35,808 nucleotides of DNA from Candidatus Bathyarchaeota archaeon RBG_13_38_9 (GTDB lineage Archaea > Thermoproteota > Bathyarchaeia > 40CM-2-53-6 > RBG-13-38-9). The notes below the pieces were generated by a model. The model was not told the DNA's origin. It was given only the letters and a program-made list of their open reading frames with translations, and ran no database searches. Numbering within the stretch: the first letter of the stretch is position 1; each line of letters starts with the position of its first letter. Position numbers and translations under genes: made by a program. The stretch spans positions 43,979-79,786 of the forward strand of contig MEZD01000043.1 of NCBI GenBank assembly GCA_001775955.1. Reading direction: 5' to 3'. Below are positions 8,006 through 17,740 of the stretch, piece by piece.

Positions 8006-9631
8006 TCAAGTAGCTTTTTTTAGAGTTTTTGAGACTATGTAGTTAGATCTAGGGAATGCCCAAAAAGAGAAAACTTTTAGATAGTTTATTCCAGCGGCTT
8101 GTCTTAGATTTTCCGAATTACCTTGTTCACTATATCCATGAATAAAAGATTCAGTCAATTGTTTCATTTTATCGCCATATGGGGTCGAATAATGTGCTGA
8201 AAAATATAGAAAAACTGCAATATCCCAAGCAAAATCTCCACCTTTCTTCGCCTGCTCCAAATCTAAAATGAAAACTTTACCTTCAGCATTTCTAATGAAG
8301 TTCTCAGGTTTACTATCTCCCAGTTGAATACCCAGCGTATGTACTTTTGCAATATTACGCCCAACATCTGATATACTTTCATAAAGACTCTGTTCATGTC
8401 TTTTTTTACTTACAATTTTTTTAATAATATCAACAACTGAAATACCATCAACATATTTCTCAATCAAAATTCTATCAGAAATGCTAATGTGAAATATCTC
8501 TGGTACATTCACAAAGTTTTTTTGTAACAAATGATTTATTCCAAATTCATTTGTTAATCTGGCTTTACCGGAAACAAAAAATGATTTTGTCCCAAGCGCT
8601 ACTAAATTCAGAGTAAACCATTTGAAGCCGTGCCAGTCAGTAAATTTTTTTGCAACAAGCTTCTCTCCATTTGCATGAACAAGATATACTTCATTAAGAA
8701 CACCTCCTAGAGGATTAATGAGTATTCGAGAATCTGGCCTAATTTTCACTATTATCTCTCTAATGTCTCCTCTTGCATCAATAGGTATCAATCCGGTCTT
8801 TGTTTTTAACGATAAATAGATTCTTGGATCTTCCATTTTAGGGCTCTTTGTAGTTAGGACAAATTCGCGTTTGAATTTCGATGCTAGTTCTCTTGATATT
8901 AGTTCAGGTGATACTAATCCTACTCTACCATGCATCAGATATGACGACAAAGCCTTCCTGCTGATTTCGACAACATTTACCACTTTATCTGCAGTGCTTC
9001 GTGAGATGATGTCATCAATGAAATCTTCACCTATGGATATTCCTAAAGACTCGTGGTGTAGGATTCCATCATTTACCAATTGTTCAATTGCACCGTCATA
9101 TCCTGACATAACTTTCTCTATGTTTTTTTTCCGCAAATCACTCCTAAACGTATTTAGATAGCTGTACCTTATTGGCGGGAATGTTTTGGATAATCTCGAT
9201 ATATATGATACTGCAAAATAGTTGGGATCTATAATTATTCCTCTTGATGCTTCACCATATTGTTGAATTATATATTCAATATCTCGTTTAATCACTTCTT
9301 TTTTTAATTCCACTTCCTTTTGTTTTAGATATTCTAAACCCTTCAGGCCAAGATATGGGAAAAGCATTCTACCAGCAACAAAACCACCAAGAGCGCCTTT
9401 TTTTACGTCTAGAATAAAGAGTTCTTCATCAATTGCTAATATTGAAGCCTGATCGCCATTAAATTTCTCAAGATGATATCTGGCACCACCAGGATAATGA
9501 CATATCGCCATACAATCATACAGACTATTCTCTCTCGCGTAACCTGCGACTCTTGATCCGTAGATTAGAGACGCCACAGGATCATATTCTTCAGCAAGTC
9601 CACCTATTAACTCGAGTAGAGAGTTATCCAT
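8006..9631 (-). CDS. Nucleotidyltransferase-like domain fused to Bud32/RIO-like protein kinase domain
   Basis: N-terminal 'YGSRVAGYARENSLYDCMAI' (NTase GS motif); C-terminal 'HTLGIQLGDSKPENFIRNAEGKVFILDLEQA' (kinase catalytic loop and metal Asp), VAxK Lys 'LVAKKF'. Confidence 0.75.
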   Translation of the reverse strand: MDNSLLELIGGLAEEYDPVASLIYGSRVAGYARENSLYDCMAICHYPGGARYHLEKFNGDQASILAIDEELFILDVKKGALGGFVAGRMLFPYLGLKGLEYLKQKEVELKKEVIKRDIEYIIQQYGEASRGIIIDPNYFAVSYISRLSKTFPPIRYSYLNTFRSDLRKKNIEKVMSGYDGAIEQLVNDGILHHESLGISIGEDFIDDIISRSTADKVVNVVEISRKALSSYLMHGRVGLVSPELISRELASKFKREFVLTTKSPKMEDPRIYLSLKTKTGLIPIDARGDIREIIVKIRPDSRILINPLGGVLNEVYLVHANGEKLVAKKFTDWHGFKWFTLNLVALGTKSFFVSGKARLTNEFGINHLLQKNFVNVPEIFHISISDRILIEKYVDGISVVDIIKKIVSKKRHEQSLYESISDVGRNIAKVHTLGIQLGDSKPENFIRNAEGKVFILDLEQAKKGGDFAWDIAVFLYFSAHYSTPYGDKMKQLTESFIHGYSEQGNSENLRQAAGINYLKVFSFWAFPRSNYIVSKTLKKAT

Positions 9632-10015
9632 TATCTTTCTATACCTTAAACTGAGCCTATTTATTGTGGTTTAACCGTATTTATGAGGTCCCGCAATATC
9701 AAAAATTACCATAACATCGACTAGTTCTTGACCATTAACAAAACAATCAGTGTTCTCAACTTGGATTTTTTAAAAATATGACCACAATTCAACAATTTTG
9801 AAGTTAAAAACGGCATATTGTCACAATTACCAAGTTTTTCCAAATGTATAACACATTTTCGTTTTTGGATCCTGAATTCCTTTTAACAATGGAAACATAA
9901 GTGAAAATCATCCCAATCAAGAAGATTAAATATCAAGACATAATTAACACCATCTTGAATATTTAGAAAAAAACTGTTTTCAACACATGGTGAAGATTTC
10001 GTCAGGTAAGGATCC

Positions 10016-10894
10016 ATGTCAACTTTATTCTCCGTAAAATCATCATACAATCTTAGAATTCAAACTGTAGGAATATTACTAATTCTATTAATCTCAACAC
10101 TAACTTATTCTACTTTAATTTCTAAAGCGAATTCACAATCACCAACGCACTCAGTTTTTGTAGAAATCTTTACAAGCACATGGTGTGACCCATGTCAAAC
10201 AGAGCAATTATTAATTAAAAAAACATTTACGAACGATAGTCATATCGCCCATTTCCTTGTGTATCATCTCCAAGATGTTTGGAGCACAACGGCTTCGGTC
10301 GATAGAGCAAATCAACTAGACTTTCATTTTGTTCCATCACATGCATATGACGGAGGATACTCTAGAACAAGTGGTTCAATTATTAATTCTTCTGAAATAG
10401 AATCACTTACTTACAAAAGTGTTCACTTAATTGAATTAACAGTAACAAAAGTTATTAACGTAAATTTATTGACTACTCAGATTTCGGTAGCTGAAAGAAA
10501 CGGTTATTCTTTTAGTGGAGATGTAGCTGTTTATGCAGTCGAAGACAAGATTTTCCATAATGGAACAGAATGGAATTCTATCTATAGAGATCAAATATTC
10601 AGACAGGGAATTTTTCTAAAACCTAATTCATATGAAGTCCTTTCAGGAAATTGGTCAATACCAGAAGAGAGTATACCAGAAAATATTGAGATTATTGCGG
10701 TCGCATTCGATAAGACTTTAACTGGCAAATATGGACCTTACGCAGTTCAATCTGCTTGTAGCAAGGATAGTGAACTTGCCATTCCTGAATTTGGGACTCT
10801 ATTCCCAATCATTGCAGCATCCACCATGCTAATCACATTTCTAACATTGAAGAGAATTAATTTGAGAAAAAATGGTATTGACTCTAACATCTAA
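10016..10894 (+). CDS. Secreted thioredoxin-fold (Omp28-like) protein with PEF(G)-CTERM-like C-terminal anchor
   Basis: Signal peptide; 'EIFTSTWCDPCQTEQ' CxxC; C-terminus 'IPEFGTLFPIIAASTMLITFLTLKRINLRKN' (PEF motif + TM + basic tail). Confidence 0.75.
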   Translation: MSTLFSVKSSYNLRIQTVGILLILLISTLTYSTLISKANSQSPTHSVFVEIFTSTWCDPCQTEQLLIKKTFTNDSHIAHFLVYHLQDVWSTTASVDRANQLDFHFVPSHAYDGGYSRTSGSIINSSEIESLTYKSVHLIELTVTKVINVNLLTTQISVAERNGYSFSGDVAVYAVEDKIFHNGTEWNSIYRDQIFRQGIFLKPNSYEVLSGNWSIPEESIPENIEIIAVAFDKTLTGKYGPYAVQSACSKDSELAIPEFGTLFPIIAASTMLITFLTLKRINLRKNGIDSNI

Positions 10895-10920
10895 ATGGTC
10901 AACGGGAAGAATACGCGCAG

Positions 10921-13053
10921 ATGAATAAAAAGATCATCGCGAAAGATACTATCCCATTATTAATCGCATTTATAATAGGAATTTTAATTGTCATCCCGCG
11001 TTTATTGCCAGGGATTCCTCAAGGTGTTGATTCTGCCAGTCACCTGAGCAAGATTCTCTTTATGTTCAAATGGTATAATAGACTCGGTTACATTCCTTCT
11101 TGGTTTCCAGATTGGTATTGTGGAACACCTTTTCTCCTATTATATTCACCTTTAAGTTATTTTCTCACATTCGCAATCGCTAATATTGGAAAAGATGCAG
11201 TAAGCGCTTACAAGTTCATAGACACCATTTTTTTTCTTGTAACTCCCATTACGGTATATCTACTGGGTCGAGAACTTAGATTAAGTATTAGAGAGGCTTC
11301 TTGGAGTGCATTAATTTTTGGATTGACTCCAACAGTTATTGGAAATTATATTTTTTATGATAGATTCCCAAACATCATTGCTTTGCCAATCATATGCTTA
11401 TTACTAGTTACTTTCATTCGCATGTTATCTAAGAAATCAATGATATGGTTCGTCTATTCAATTTTACTTCTCGGGACAGTTATTCTCACTCATCATCTCT
11501 CAGCATTAATAACATTCTTTATCTTATTATTGGCGTTTTTGTCACTTACACCTTCATTTACTGAGTTCAAATTAAATTTACTCAAATTTTTAGGTGTAAT
11601 TTTTGGCGGAATTGCATTGACAAGTTTTTGGTTAATCAATTTCATTCAAGCTTCTTCTCAAATCTCAGATAACCCATTTTATAATAGGACGATGGAATTC
11701 CCCTTCATCAAATTATCCTATGCTTTGTATGATTATCTAATTCTAGAACAAGGAATAATTCATTTTATCTTGGCGATTAGCGCCATTTTCCTTTGGGTTT
11801 CCAAAGATTTTAAAAAATCAGCAATTGTTTTCGCCCTTGTTTTGCTATTCTTAGGCATGTCATTTTTTGAAATTGGATATCAAACTTATCTTAATATCCA
11901 AATGATTGGACAAGCGCTTGTAATAATCGCACTTATTTTCATGGCAGGTTTAGTAATATTTAGGACTCGAAGAAGTGAATACAATCATTTTACTTTCTTT
12001 CTTGTATTATGGTTTGTATCTTTCTTCTGGCTTGGTCTGGGATATTATGCAATTCCTATTGTGAAGATTCCTTTATTGCAAGCCATTTGGAGAAGCCTTG
12101 ATGTATACAGATTCTGGCTATTCCTCAGTCTGCCGATCGCCTTTCTTACTGGTACATTAATCGAAGAAGTTATCTGCAGAATGCGGAGAAACATGAAATT
12201 GTTAATGTTGACAGTTATTCTTCTATTGCTTTTTACTGGTGGAATAGTCAAATCTGTTTATTTACTAAATCAAGACGTTAATCCCCATCTACCTTATACA
12301 GTTCAAAATTCCGACATTCCAATAGAATTACTGGAATATCTACGATTGCAGAATGATTATGGAAGGATTCTGTCTGTCAGATGCCCTATGTGGATATACA
12401 TGATCCCTAGTTATACTGGAAAAAATATTATAGACGGGTGGTATCCTCAAGAAAAACTTATTCTTAGTTTGCTTGAAATAAATGACTATCGGATTAATGA
12501 TTTGGAAACAACAGAAAACAGGGTAGAGGAATGGAAAAAACTCATTGATAAAAATCAAGAGCTTGGGATACATTGGGTAATTGTAGGGAATTCTAATAAA
12601 ACTTTGATTCGAGATCTTACAAATTCGACATTCAAACAAGATGCTTTTATCACTCATGAAGGAGGAAATCTGACTATTTTAAAAAATACCGTCCCCAACT
12701 CTTTTGTTCAATTAATTACTGAAACGGGTAATGTTGATTATGAATTTGACAGGTCTAGTCCAGAAAAAATAAACATTGAGATCATAGATAAATTTTCAAA
12801 CGTTAAAATTTTTGTGAGAGAAGCTTACTACATAGGCTGGATTGCAACAGTCGATAATGATACAACCAGCGTTATGTCTACTTCCAAGGGTTTCGTACTT
12901 ATTACCACAGAACCAAGCCCCGCTCAGGTTACTTTGGAATATACTAAATCCGACAATCCATACATCTGGCTATCTTTGCTAATGATTGGCTTAATCATTC
13001 TACTTTTAATATACTCAAGAAAATGTACAAATAACTTGATGGAAATAATATGA
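10921..13053 (+). CDS. Polytopic membrane protein, GT-C/6-pyruvoyl-tetrahydropterin synthase-related type
   Basis: Many TM helices; 'LPGIPQGVDSASHLSKILFMFKWYNRLGYIPSWFPDWYCGTPFLLLYSPLSYFL' typical of PTPS-related/GT-C-like proteins. Confidence 0.7.
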   Translation: MNKKIIAKDTIPLLIAFIIGILIVIPRLLPGIPQGVDSASHLSKILFMFKWYNRLGYIPSWFPDWYCGTPFLLLYSPLSYFLTFAIANIGKDAVSAYKFIDTIFFLVTPITVYLLGRELRLSIREASWSALIFGLTPTVIGNYIFYDRFPNIIALPIICLLLVTFIRMLSKKSMIWFVYSILLLGTVILTHHLSALITFFILLLAFLSLTPSFTEFKLNLLKFLGVIFGGIALTSFWLINFIQASSQISDNPFYNRTMEFPFIKLSYALYDYLILEQGIIHFILAISAIFLWVSKDFKKSAIVFALVLLFLGMSFFEIGYQTYLNIQMIGQALVIIALIFMAGLVIFRTRRSEYNHFTFFLVLWFVSFFWLGLGYYAIPIVKIPLLQAIWRSLDVYRFWLFLSLPIAFLTGTLIEEVICRMRRNMKLLMLTVILLLLFTGGIVKSVYLLNQDVNPHLPYTVQNSDIPIELLEYLRLQNDYGRILSVRCPMWIYMIPSYTGKNIIDGWYPQEKLILSLLEINDYRINDLETTENRVEEWKKLIDKNQELGIHWVIVGNSNKTLIRDLTNSTFKQDAFITHEGGNLTILKNTVPNSFVQLITETGNVDYEFDRSSPEKINIEIIDKFSNVKIFVREAYYIGWIATVDNDTTSVMSTSKGFVLITTEPSPAQVTLEYTKSDNPYIWLSLLMIGLIILLLIYSRKCTNNLMEII

Positions 13054-14306
13054 AAACAAACGAACAGTCTGAACCAGTGGATTTGAAGAGATACGAACAT
13101 TTTACTCTTCGCATATTCTATCTTTTTACTGCGGGATTTCTGTTTTATGAGAGTTTTCAAAATTGGCTAAGAGGCAAAATAGAAACTCACCCTGAGGTCG
13201 TTGTACTTTGTGTAATAGGTTATTCGCTAGCACTATTCCTTATGACAGCTTCATTGTCTTCTATCAAAATTTTACAAAAATTTAAGATCATACCTCTAAT
13301 AGCACTATTATTAATCATGTCGTCTAGCATCTATGTGATAGCAGAGATTCAATACACTGGAGTCTATAGAACAGACTCAATGGCTTTCACACACTATGCA
13401 TCACAACTATGGCTTTTCCCCTCTTGGAATCCTTATGGTCACGATCTTCAGATAGCTTTGGAAATGTTTACTGTAGATGTAGATTATGTTACATTGAAAC
13501 CAGATGGAGATCTGGTTACGAACCTGAACTATCCAGCGCTTCACTTACTATTTTTCACACCTTTTGCATATTTTGGATTGCAGGATATGAGATGGGTCAC
13601 ATTCATTTTTGCAATAGCGATAATTTTAATTCTCTATTGTAAATCACCCTCCGAAATTAGACCTTTAGTTCTAATTCCTTTCTTTGCCGGGGTTGATCTG
13701 GCGATAAATTTCACAGCAGGGTGCCTAAACGATTTTCTATGGGTACTTCCGCTTATTATTACTGCATTTTATATTGGCAATCCACTAATTGCAGGATTAT
13801 CATTTGGATTAGCAAGTGCAGTTAAACAACAACCATGGATCCTTTTTCCATTTCTATTAATATATATTTGGAGATCTGGAGAATATGCTGGAAAGAAAAA
13901 GACAAAATCAATTCTCATGTTTACCACCTCAACAATAGTTGGTTTCTTACTACCCAACATTATTTTCATCTTAAAAGATCCTAAATCATGGTTATCTGAT
14001 GTCACAACTCCTTTTTCCGGTCAATTGATTGTAATAAGCCAGGGACTATCTACAATAACTCAATCTGGATATGTGCCTCTTTCAAACAATTTCTATTTCT
14101 TTTTTGCAGTGTCAATTTTTTTCCTTCTTTTAATATATTACAATCTATACTTTGAAGATCTAAAATATGCGATTTGGGCCTTTCCAGCATTGATATTATG
14201 GTTTTCACCTCGCGGACTCCAGAATTACTTTATTTATCTAATCCCAATATGCCTCGTTGCAATCGTGACATGGTATAAAGCATCATTTGGGCGTGACCTA
14301 AAATGA
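13050..14306 (+). CDS. GT-C-like (mannosyltransferase-type) membrane glycosyltransferase
   Basis: Start overlaps upstream stop (ATGA); polytopic; first-loop 'TGVYRTDSMAFTHYASQLW', 'NLNYPALHLLFFTPFAYFG'. Confidence 0.65.
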   Translation: MKTNEQSEPVDLKRYEHFTLRIFYLFTAGFLFYESFQNWLRGKIETHPEVVVLCVIGYSLALFLMTASLSSIKILQKFKIIPLIALLLIMSSSIYVIAEIQYTGVYRTDSMAFTHYASQLWLFPSWNPYGHDLQIALEMFTVDVDYVTLKPDGDLVTNLNYPALHLLFFTPFAYFGLQDMRWVTFIFAIAIILILYCKSPSEIRPLVLIPFFAGVDLAINFTAGCLNDFLWVLPLIITAFYIGNPLIAGLSFGLASAVKQQPWILFPFLLIYIWRSGEYAGKKKTKSILMFTTSTIVGFLLPNIIFILKDPKSWLSDVTTPFSGQLIVISQGLSTITQSGYVPLSNNFYFFFAVSIFFLLLIYYNLYFEDLKYAIWAFPALILWFSPRGLQNYFIYLIPICLVAIVTWYKASFGRDLK

Positions 14307-15013
14307 ATACAGTGAACCGCCGACGTTTGACATATATCACTTTGATTTTATTCATACTGATAATCGGAATATCGTTTTTTCAAAATCTTGGTAAATCTCA
14401 AGATTTTCCTCTTATTCTTAATCCAAAATTCAAATACTTTACAAAAGATCCACAGACTGGAATGCAAAGGCCGTTCTTATGGGAAGCCACATACACATTA
14501 GGCCCAAATGATTCAGGTTTTCTTAGACGTGATATTGTGGCAGATAATGAGTGTTTGGGCCTTCATTTATACCAAGATGGCGCTAATGATACATACGCTT
14601 GGGCCAATATTCATGTCAAACAGGCGATAAGAGGATCAGATGTATCAAAACTTCTAAGATCAGATGTTTCATTCTGGATTTACCCAACTTTTAGCTTTGT
14701 TCACGATATAAATTCAAAAGAGCCTTGGAATATTTTTGGTTTAGAGGTAAACGATGGTGCCCACATAATATGGTTCATCTTTTCAGATTCTGCTGAACAA
14801 ACGTACCAATTACGAAATCACAGAATAGTTCATACAAATTTGCCACTCAATCAGTGGTCATATGTCAAACTTGATATAGCCAAAGAGTACGCCAAGGCTG
14901 GTTGGGAAGAACCTTCTGATCTGTCATTTATCCTTATATGTGGAGCTACAAAAATGACTCCTGGAACCTATGCTGGGTATTTCCGTGAAATTGATGTATA
15001 TGCCGGACAATAA
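14303..15013 (+). CDS. Signal-anchored extracellular beta-sandwich-like protein, unknown function
   Basis: ATGA overlap with upstream gene; N-terminal TM 'YITLILFILIIGISFF'; remainder soluble, Trp/aromatic-rich, LamG/CBM-like feel. Confidence 0.6.
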   Translation: MNTVNRRRLTYITLILFILIIGISFFQNLGKSQDFPLILNPKFKYFTKDPQTGMQRPFLWEATYTLGPNDSGFLRRDIVADNECLGLHLYQDGANDTYAWANIHVKQAIRGSDVSKLLRSDVSFWIYPTFSFVHDINSKEPWNIFGLEVNDGAHIIWFIFSDSAEQTYQLRNHRIVHTNLPLNQWSYVKLDIAKEYAKAGWEEPSDLSFILICGATKMTPGTYAGYFREIDVYAGQ

Positions 15014-15096
15014 GGTTATTGACATCAATTATAAGCACAAACATGGTTTGAAGTTATGACATTATAATTAATTCATTAAAATTGTAGGAAATCAAG

Positions 15097-15786
15097 ATGT
15101 TTGGTCGCATCAAAAATAAATTCTCCTATAAGAAAGAACTTTTTTCTGACTTGTGGCATGTAGCAGTTGTCTTGGTAGTCTGTTCAATAATTTTGGCCTT
15201 TACTCCTGCACCAGCATATTTGGTATTCATTGGAGGGGCCATCATGATATCAATATTCATTCTTCCAAGGATTAGAAGTATAACCAACCAAATTTATTCC
15301 CTTTTATCGTGGATATTCGGAACCACTGCTGTTCTAGTGCTAGTGCTCTACGCTGTAAGAACAACTTTCCCCTACATAGTTGGGGATAATCTCGTATTGG
15401 TACAGGTTGAAGTTGTCCCCGGCATATTTATGAAGCCTATAACCATTTTCATGTTTTCTTTCTTCCTATGGTTTATATTTGGATTGTATACGCCATCATC
15501 TATAAGCCGCTTCGAACAGATGCTCCCAGAGGTTCGAAGACTTCTATATTCATTTGCTTGGTTCGGGGTATTGGCTAGTGGCTTTGAAATAATATATCAC
15601 ATAGTGGTTTGGACGGCAGCATTATCCGTGCAGGGTCTACAAAATCCCGATATTATAGTTAATCCCTGGCCTTTGCGAAGTATGACTCCAATAAATATTG
15701 TTTTTGCAACAAAGCTAGTATTTCTAATATTTGTAATATGCTGTTTTATGATAGACTATATCAAAATGATAGATTCTAAAGGGTAG
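15097..15786 (+). CDS. Polytopic membrane protein, unknown function
   Basis: 229 aa, about 5-6 predicted TM helices; ATG start. Confidence 0.6.
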   Translation: MFGRIKNKFSYKKELFSDLWHVAVVLVVCSIILAFTPAPAYLVFIGGAIMISIFILPRIRSITNQIYSLLSWIFGTTAVLVLVLYAVRTTFPYIVGDNLVLVQVEVVPGIFMKPITIFMFSFFLWFIFGLYTPSSISRFEQMLPEVRRLLYSFAWFGVLASGFEIIYHIVVWTAALSVQGLQNPDIIVNPWPLRSMTPINIVFATKLVFLIFVICCFMIDYIKMIDSKG

Positions 15787-15852
15787 CCTTTAATCAGTAC
15801 TCTTTAAATCAAGAGAGATGATAGGCGAAAGTCTCGATAAGGTCGTTGAATA

Positions 15853-17736
15853 TTGAATCGAATGATCTTAGTTGCGCTTTTTTCAATTCTGTCATTACTA
15901 CCGATAGATGCTACATTAGCGCAACAGAGGGTCGATTCAACGGAGACAGTTGATCTGTACGCTCATACAGACTATACCATGGGCGTTAAAGGTGGAAGAA
16001 TACTAAGTACTGCTCCGCCATACGGGGAAAGTCGTTCGGCTCTTCTCGACAGAGAGATTAATTTCACTTTGTATCCAACATTAACCAGAGACATAAAGCT
16101 AGAAGGATCTGTAAACTATAGAATTCATTTACGTTCACCAGTGAAAAGGACTGTTAATCTAAATGTTTCATTGTACGAAATAGGAACTGAAACTGAGATA
16201 AAACAGGTCTCCAGTGCTCTGATCGCATTACCAGTTGAAGACAAGATTAACAAATACGTCCTTGGAATCCCTATAAGTCACACATTCCAAAACGAATCAA
16301 CAATTCTGTTCTCTATCGAACCAGATCCTGATATCCAATCACTGACATTGTATTGGGATGGTGAGAAGACTGCAACATCAGTATCTTTACCAATACCACT
16401 GGAAGAAACTTTCAACATATTTGATTTAGAAATTCTTGACTCCAAAGACATACCACTGAAAGGAGCGAACGTTACTATACTTGTTGATAATAGGCGCATT
16501 TGGACAGGCAGAAGTAACTCTATTGGCGAGATTAGAGCTTTAGTTCCAAAATCAGGAGATACAGTTTATGAATTCATTGTGATTTGGAAAAGTATCATCG
16601 CTAATAGAACACTTTATCACACTTCAGAAAATCTTGATATTCAGATTCGTTGTACTGTATATAGCCTTGAATTATTGGTAAGAGATCTACTTGGTTTCCC
16701 AGTTGAAGAAGCGAAAGTGGTCTTATTAAGAAATGATTCTATTGTTGACCAAGGAAACACAACAATTGAGGGTAGAATCAGTTTTCTCCAACTTCCTGGA
16801 TCTCAGTATAAAGTTCAGATTAGTAGAGAACTTTTGATTCTTTTTGTTCCGATTTCTGTTTCAAATGATTTTGATATTCAGTTGTCCTCTGATGCGAGCA
16901 GAGAGATTGTGTTGCGTATCGTCAAACCTTGGATGATAAACTCCGTATTGTTGATACTCATCATTCTAACATCATCATTATTGGCTTTGAATCTTTTCAG
17001 AAAAAGGAAAAAAGGATTCCGCGAGTATGATTTTGAATATTTCTATAAAATGGTGGGTGGCGATATTTCATCATCCTCATCAGTTATGATATCTGGATTA
17101 CCTGGATCAGGTAAAACAGTTATCCTTGCCCATTTTCTAATTAAGAGTCTAAGAAGTGGAAAACCCTGTATTTTTATCGTTAATTTAGATTTTCCATCTA
17201 ATTTACGAGAATATCTAAAAGGTTTTGAACCTGATCTAGAGAAATATGAAAAATCTTCAAAACTAATCTTTATAGATGGCTATTCAGCTTCTGGCGGAAA
17301 GGAGTCTTCTGAAAAACATCAGATATCTTCAATGGGGGACCTTACTGGACTCGGTGTACAACTTTCTTCTTGTCTTGAAGAATTAGGCCAAGATACTGAT
17401 GTTTTCTTAGATTCATTAACCCCGTTATTTACAATGCTTAGAGATGAGTATATCGCCAATTTCATTCATTCAGTCGGTGCTAAAACCAAAGGTGTTAATG
17501 GAAGATTTTTCTACACCACAGGATCAGCAGTTGGAAGAAAAGGTCTTAATGCTATAGAGGCCCTCTGCGACAGTGTGATTGAGTTATCTTCTACCGATGA
17601 AGCTGGCGAATATCAGAGAAAATTACGTATTAAGAAAATGAGAAGGAAACATTTTGAAAGGTGGATCGACTTCAGGGTAGACGGTGATAAAGGCATCATG
17701 TTTAGAACTAGAAACTCGCGAAAGTCCAAACTATAA
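15853..17736 (+). CDS. Transmembrane protein: signal peptide + extracytoplasmic beta domains + TM + cytoplasmic KaiC/FlaH-like ATPase
   Basis: Signal 'MILVALFSILSLLPIDATLAQQ'; TM 'WMINSVLLILIILTSSLLALNLFRKRKK'; Walker A 'GLPGSGKT' (nt 17095-17118); Walker B 'VFLDSLTP' (nt 17401-17424). Confidence 0.8.
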   Translation: MNRMILVALFSILSLLPIDATLAQQRVDSTETVDLYAHTDYTMGVKGGRILSTAPPYGESRSALLDREINFTLYPTLTRDIKLEGSVNYRIHLRSPVKRTVNLNVSLYEIGTETEIKQVSSALIALPVEDKINKYVLGIPISHTFQNESTILFSIEPDPDIQSLTLYWDGEKTATSVSLPIPLEETFNIFDLEILDSKDIPLKGANVTILVDNRRIWTGRSNSIGEIRALVPKSGDTVYEFIVIWKSIIANRTLYHTSENLDIQIRCTVYSLELLVRDLLGFPVEEAKVVLLRNDSIVDQGNTTIEGRISFLQLPGSQYKVQISRELLILFVPISVSNDFDIQLSSDASREIVLRIVKPWMINSVLLILIILTSSLLALNLFRKRKKGFREYDFEYFYKMVGGDISSSSSVMISGLPGSGKTVILAHFLIKSLRSGKPCIFIVNLDFPSNLREYLKGFEPDLEKYEKSSKLIFIDGYSASGGKESSEKHQISSMGDLTGLGVQLSSCLEELGQDTDVFLDSLTPLFTMLRDEYIANFIHSVGAKTKGVNGRFFYTTGSAVGRKGLNAIEALCDSVIELSSTDEAGEYQRKLRIKKMRRKHFERWIDFRVDGDKGIMFRTRNSRKSKL

Positions 17737-17740
17737 CGAA

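Noticed and set aside
9632-10015. 385-bp divergent intergenic region screened for tRNA, small RNA or repeats
   Set aside because: AT-rich with no cloverleaf, T-loop motif or regular repeats; probably an ordinary promoter region.
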